A program made the translations under genes and the position numbers. Of a stretch of DNA of 14,540 nt, positions 13,960 through 14,540 are shown piece after piece (position 1 is the first letter of the stretch; the number at the start of each line of letters is the position of its first letter). This stretch comes from Methanosarcina sp. (GTDB lineage Archaea; Halobacteriota; Methanosarcinia; Methanosarcinales; Methanosarcinaceae): the NCBI GenBank assembly GCA_013331265.1, contig DUGS01000108.1, positions 1-14,540 on the forward strand. The letters are read 5' to 3'. A model generated the notes under the pieces. That model was not told the origin of the DNA. It saw only the letters and a program-made list of their open reading frames with translations, and did not search any database.

Positions 13960-14022
13960 GGATAGAAGATGGGGTATTTCACGGCTGCGTCAAACCGTTG
14001 AGTCCCCATACACCTTCCATCC
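13960..14022. repeat. Large imperfect hairpin between convergent genes
   Basis: The left arm GGAT-A-GAAG-ATGGGG (13960-13974) pairs with CCCCAT-ACAC-CTTC-C-ATCC (14004-14022), giving 14 base pairs with one mismatch and a 4-base bulge. An inner ACGG/CCGT (13981-13984, 13995-13998) adds a second stem. It sits 95 bases after the unknown gene and 28 bases beyond the lon stop, so it would appear at the 3' end of both transcripts and could act in termination or mRNA stability. Confidence 0.5.
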
Positions 14023-14050
14023 TGCATCACTCAATCATAGTACCACTCAA

Positions 14051-14540
14051 TTAAGCATTCTGCGTAGCTGCAAATCCATTTCCTGCAAACGAGAACGCCT
14101 GTCCGGGAAGGTCAATTCCAAGCGCCTCTTTCAGGACTTCCTCAATGGTCTCTACAGGAACGAATTTAAGTTCATTTCTGACATCTTCGGGCACGTCCTC
14201 AAGGTCTCTCTCATTCTCTTTTGGAAGGATGACCTTCTTTATGCCTGCCCTGTGGGCTGCCAGGACTTTTTCCTTTATGCCTCCAACGGGCAATACTGCG
14301 CCGCTCAACGTTATTTCCCCTGTCATGGCAAGTTTGGGGTCAACAGCTTTTCCGGTTATCAGGGATGTAAGGGCGGTAAATAGGGTTACGCCTGCTGATG
14401 GTCCGTCCTTTGGGGTTGCACCTGAAGGCACATGGATATGGACATCACTTGCAGTAAAGTTAAAGCTGTTTGCAGTGTTTGCAAGCCTGGACCTGACAAG
14501 GCTCAGGGAGATCTGTGCGGACTCCTTCATCACGTCCCCG
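14051..14540 (-). CDS. lon: ATP-dependent protease Lon, bacterial LonA type (3' part)
   Basis: This is the C-terminal proteolytic domain of Lon, a ring-shaped ATP-driven protease that removes damaged and regulatory proteins in the cytoplasm. About 162 residues are visible, beginning GDVMKESAQISLSLVRSR, which continues a reading frame that leaves the window at 14540. The catalytic dyad is present: Ser in PKDGPSAGVTLF and Lys in GGIKEKVLAAHRAG. The HVPSGATPKDGPSAG and LPVGGIKEK wording is that of bacterial LonA; the membrane-bound archaeal LonB has a different serine motif. Methanosarcina species are known to carry such a bacterial-type copy, probably acquired by transfer. The tail after GIDLPG (AFSFAGNGFAATQNA) is short and unlike typical LonA ends. 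Confidence 0.93.
   Translation of the reverse strand, partial: GDVMKESAQISLSLVRSRLANTANSFNFTASDVHIHVPSGATPKDGPSAGVTLFTALTSLITGKAVDPKLAMTGEITLSGAVLPVGGIKEKVLAAHRAGIKKVILPKENERDLEDVPEDVRNELKFVPVETIEEVLKEALGIDLPGQAFSFAGNGFAATQNA

Noticed and set aside
1..14540. CRISPR array, tRNA or rRNA genes, intact insertion sequence
   Set aside because: No regularly spaced repeats, no cloverleaf-like sequence with TTCRA arms and no transposase with flanking repeats were seen on either strand.

Overview
The window looks like chromosome from a methanogenic archaeon of the Methanosarcinales, most likely Methanosarcina. The reasons are A+T-rich gaps with archaeal TATA boxes, GGTGATC-type ribosome binding sites, a PGF-CTERM-like archaeosortase tail, a DUF3303-like protein, a VapBC pair of archaeal type, and a Lon protease of bacterial LonA type. 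This assignment rests on recognised families, not on a database search.

Region 1 (1-4415, + strand) is a family 5 (nickel/peptide) ABC importer: the C-terminal part of the solute-binding protein, two permeases (nikB- and nikC-like) and two ATPases (nikD- and nikE-like). A GTATGA-N16-TCATAA element, one base off the bacterial NikR consensus, lies upstream of nikB. It is followed by a TATA box and a perfect 18-bp palindrome at the expected start of transcription. This favours nickel over peptide as substrate.

Region 2 (9020-4601, - strand, convergent with region 1) is a compact five-gene operon with overlapping or nearly touching genes. In order they are a secreted cohesin protein with an archaeosortase-like tail, a secreted metal-complex binding protein with an N-terminal dockerin, a DUF4198/NikK-like protein without a signal peptide, a SAM-dependent methyltransferase and a FecCD/BtuC-type permease. 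The binding protein has no lipobox, while its neighbour carries the matching cohesin and an anchor. I infer a surface-tethered uptake system in which a cohesin-dockerin pair replaces the lipid anchor. No ATPase gene follows the permease. Upstream, 9056-9143 holds a nested inverted repeat that could be a structured mRNA leader. This operon is the most interesting content of the window.

Region 3 (9486-12516) is mixed: a PAP2 lipid phosphatase (-), a DUF3303-like protein (+), an alpha/beta hydrolase (-) and a vapBC toxin-antitoxin pair (+) with a palindromic promoter. Region 4 (12923-14540) holds an unrecognised membrane-anchored protein (+) and the 3' end of lonA (-), separated by a large imperfect hairpin. 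I saw no tRNA, rRNA, CRISPR array or intact insertion sequence.
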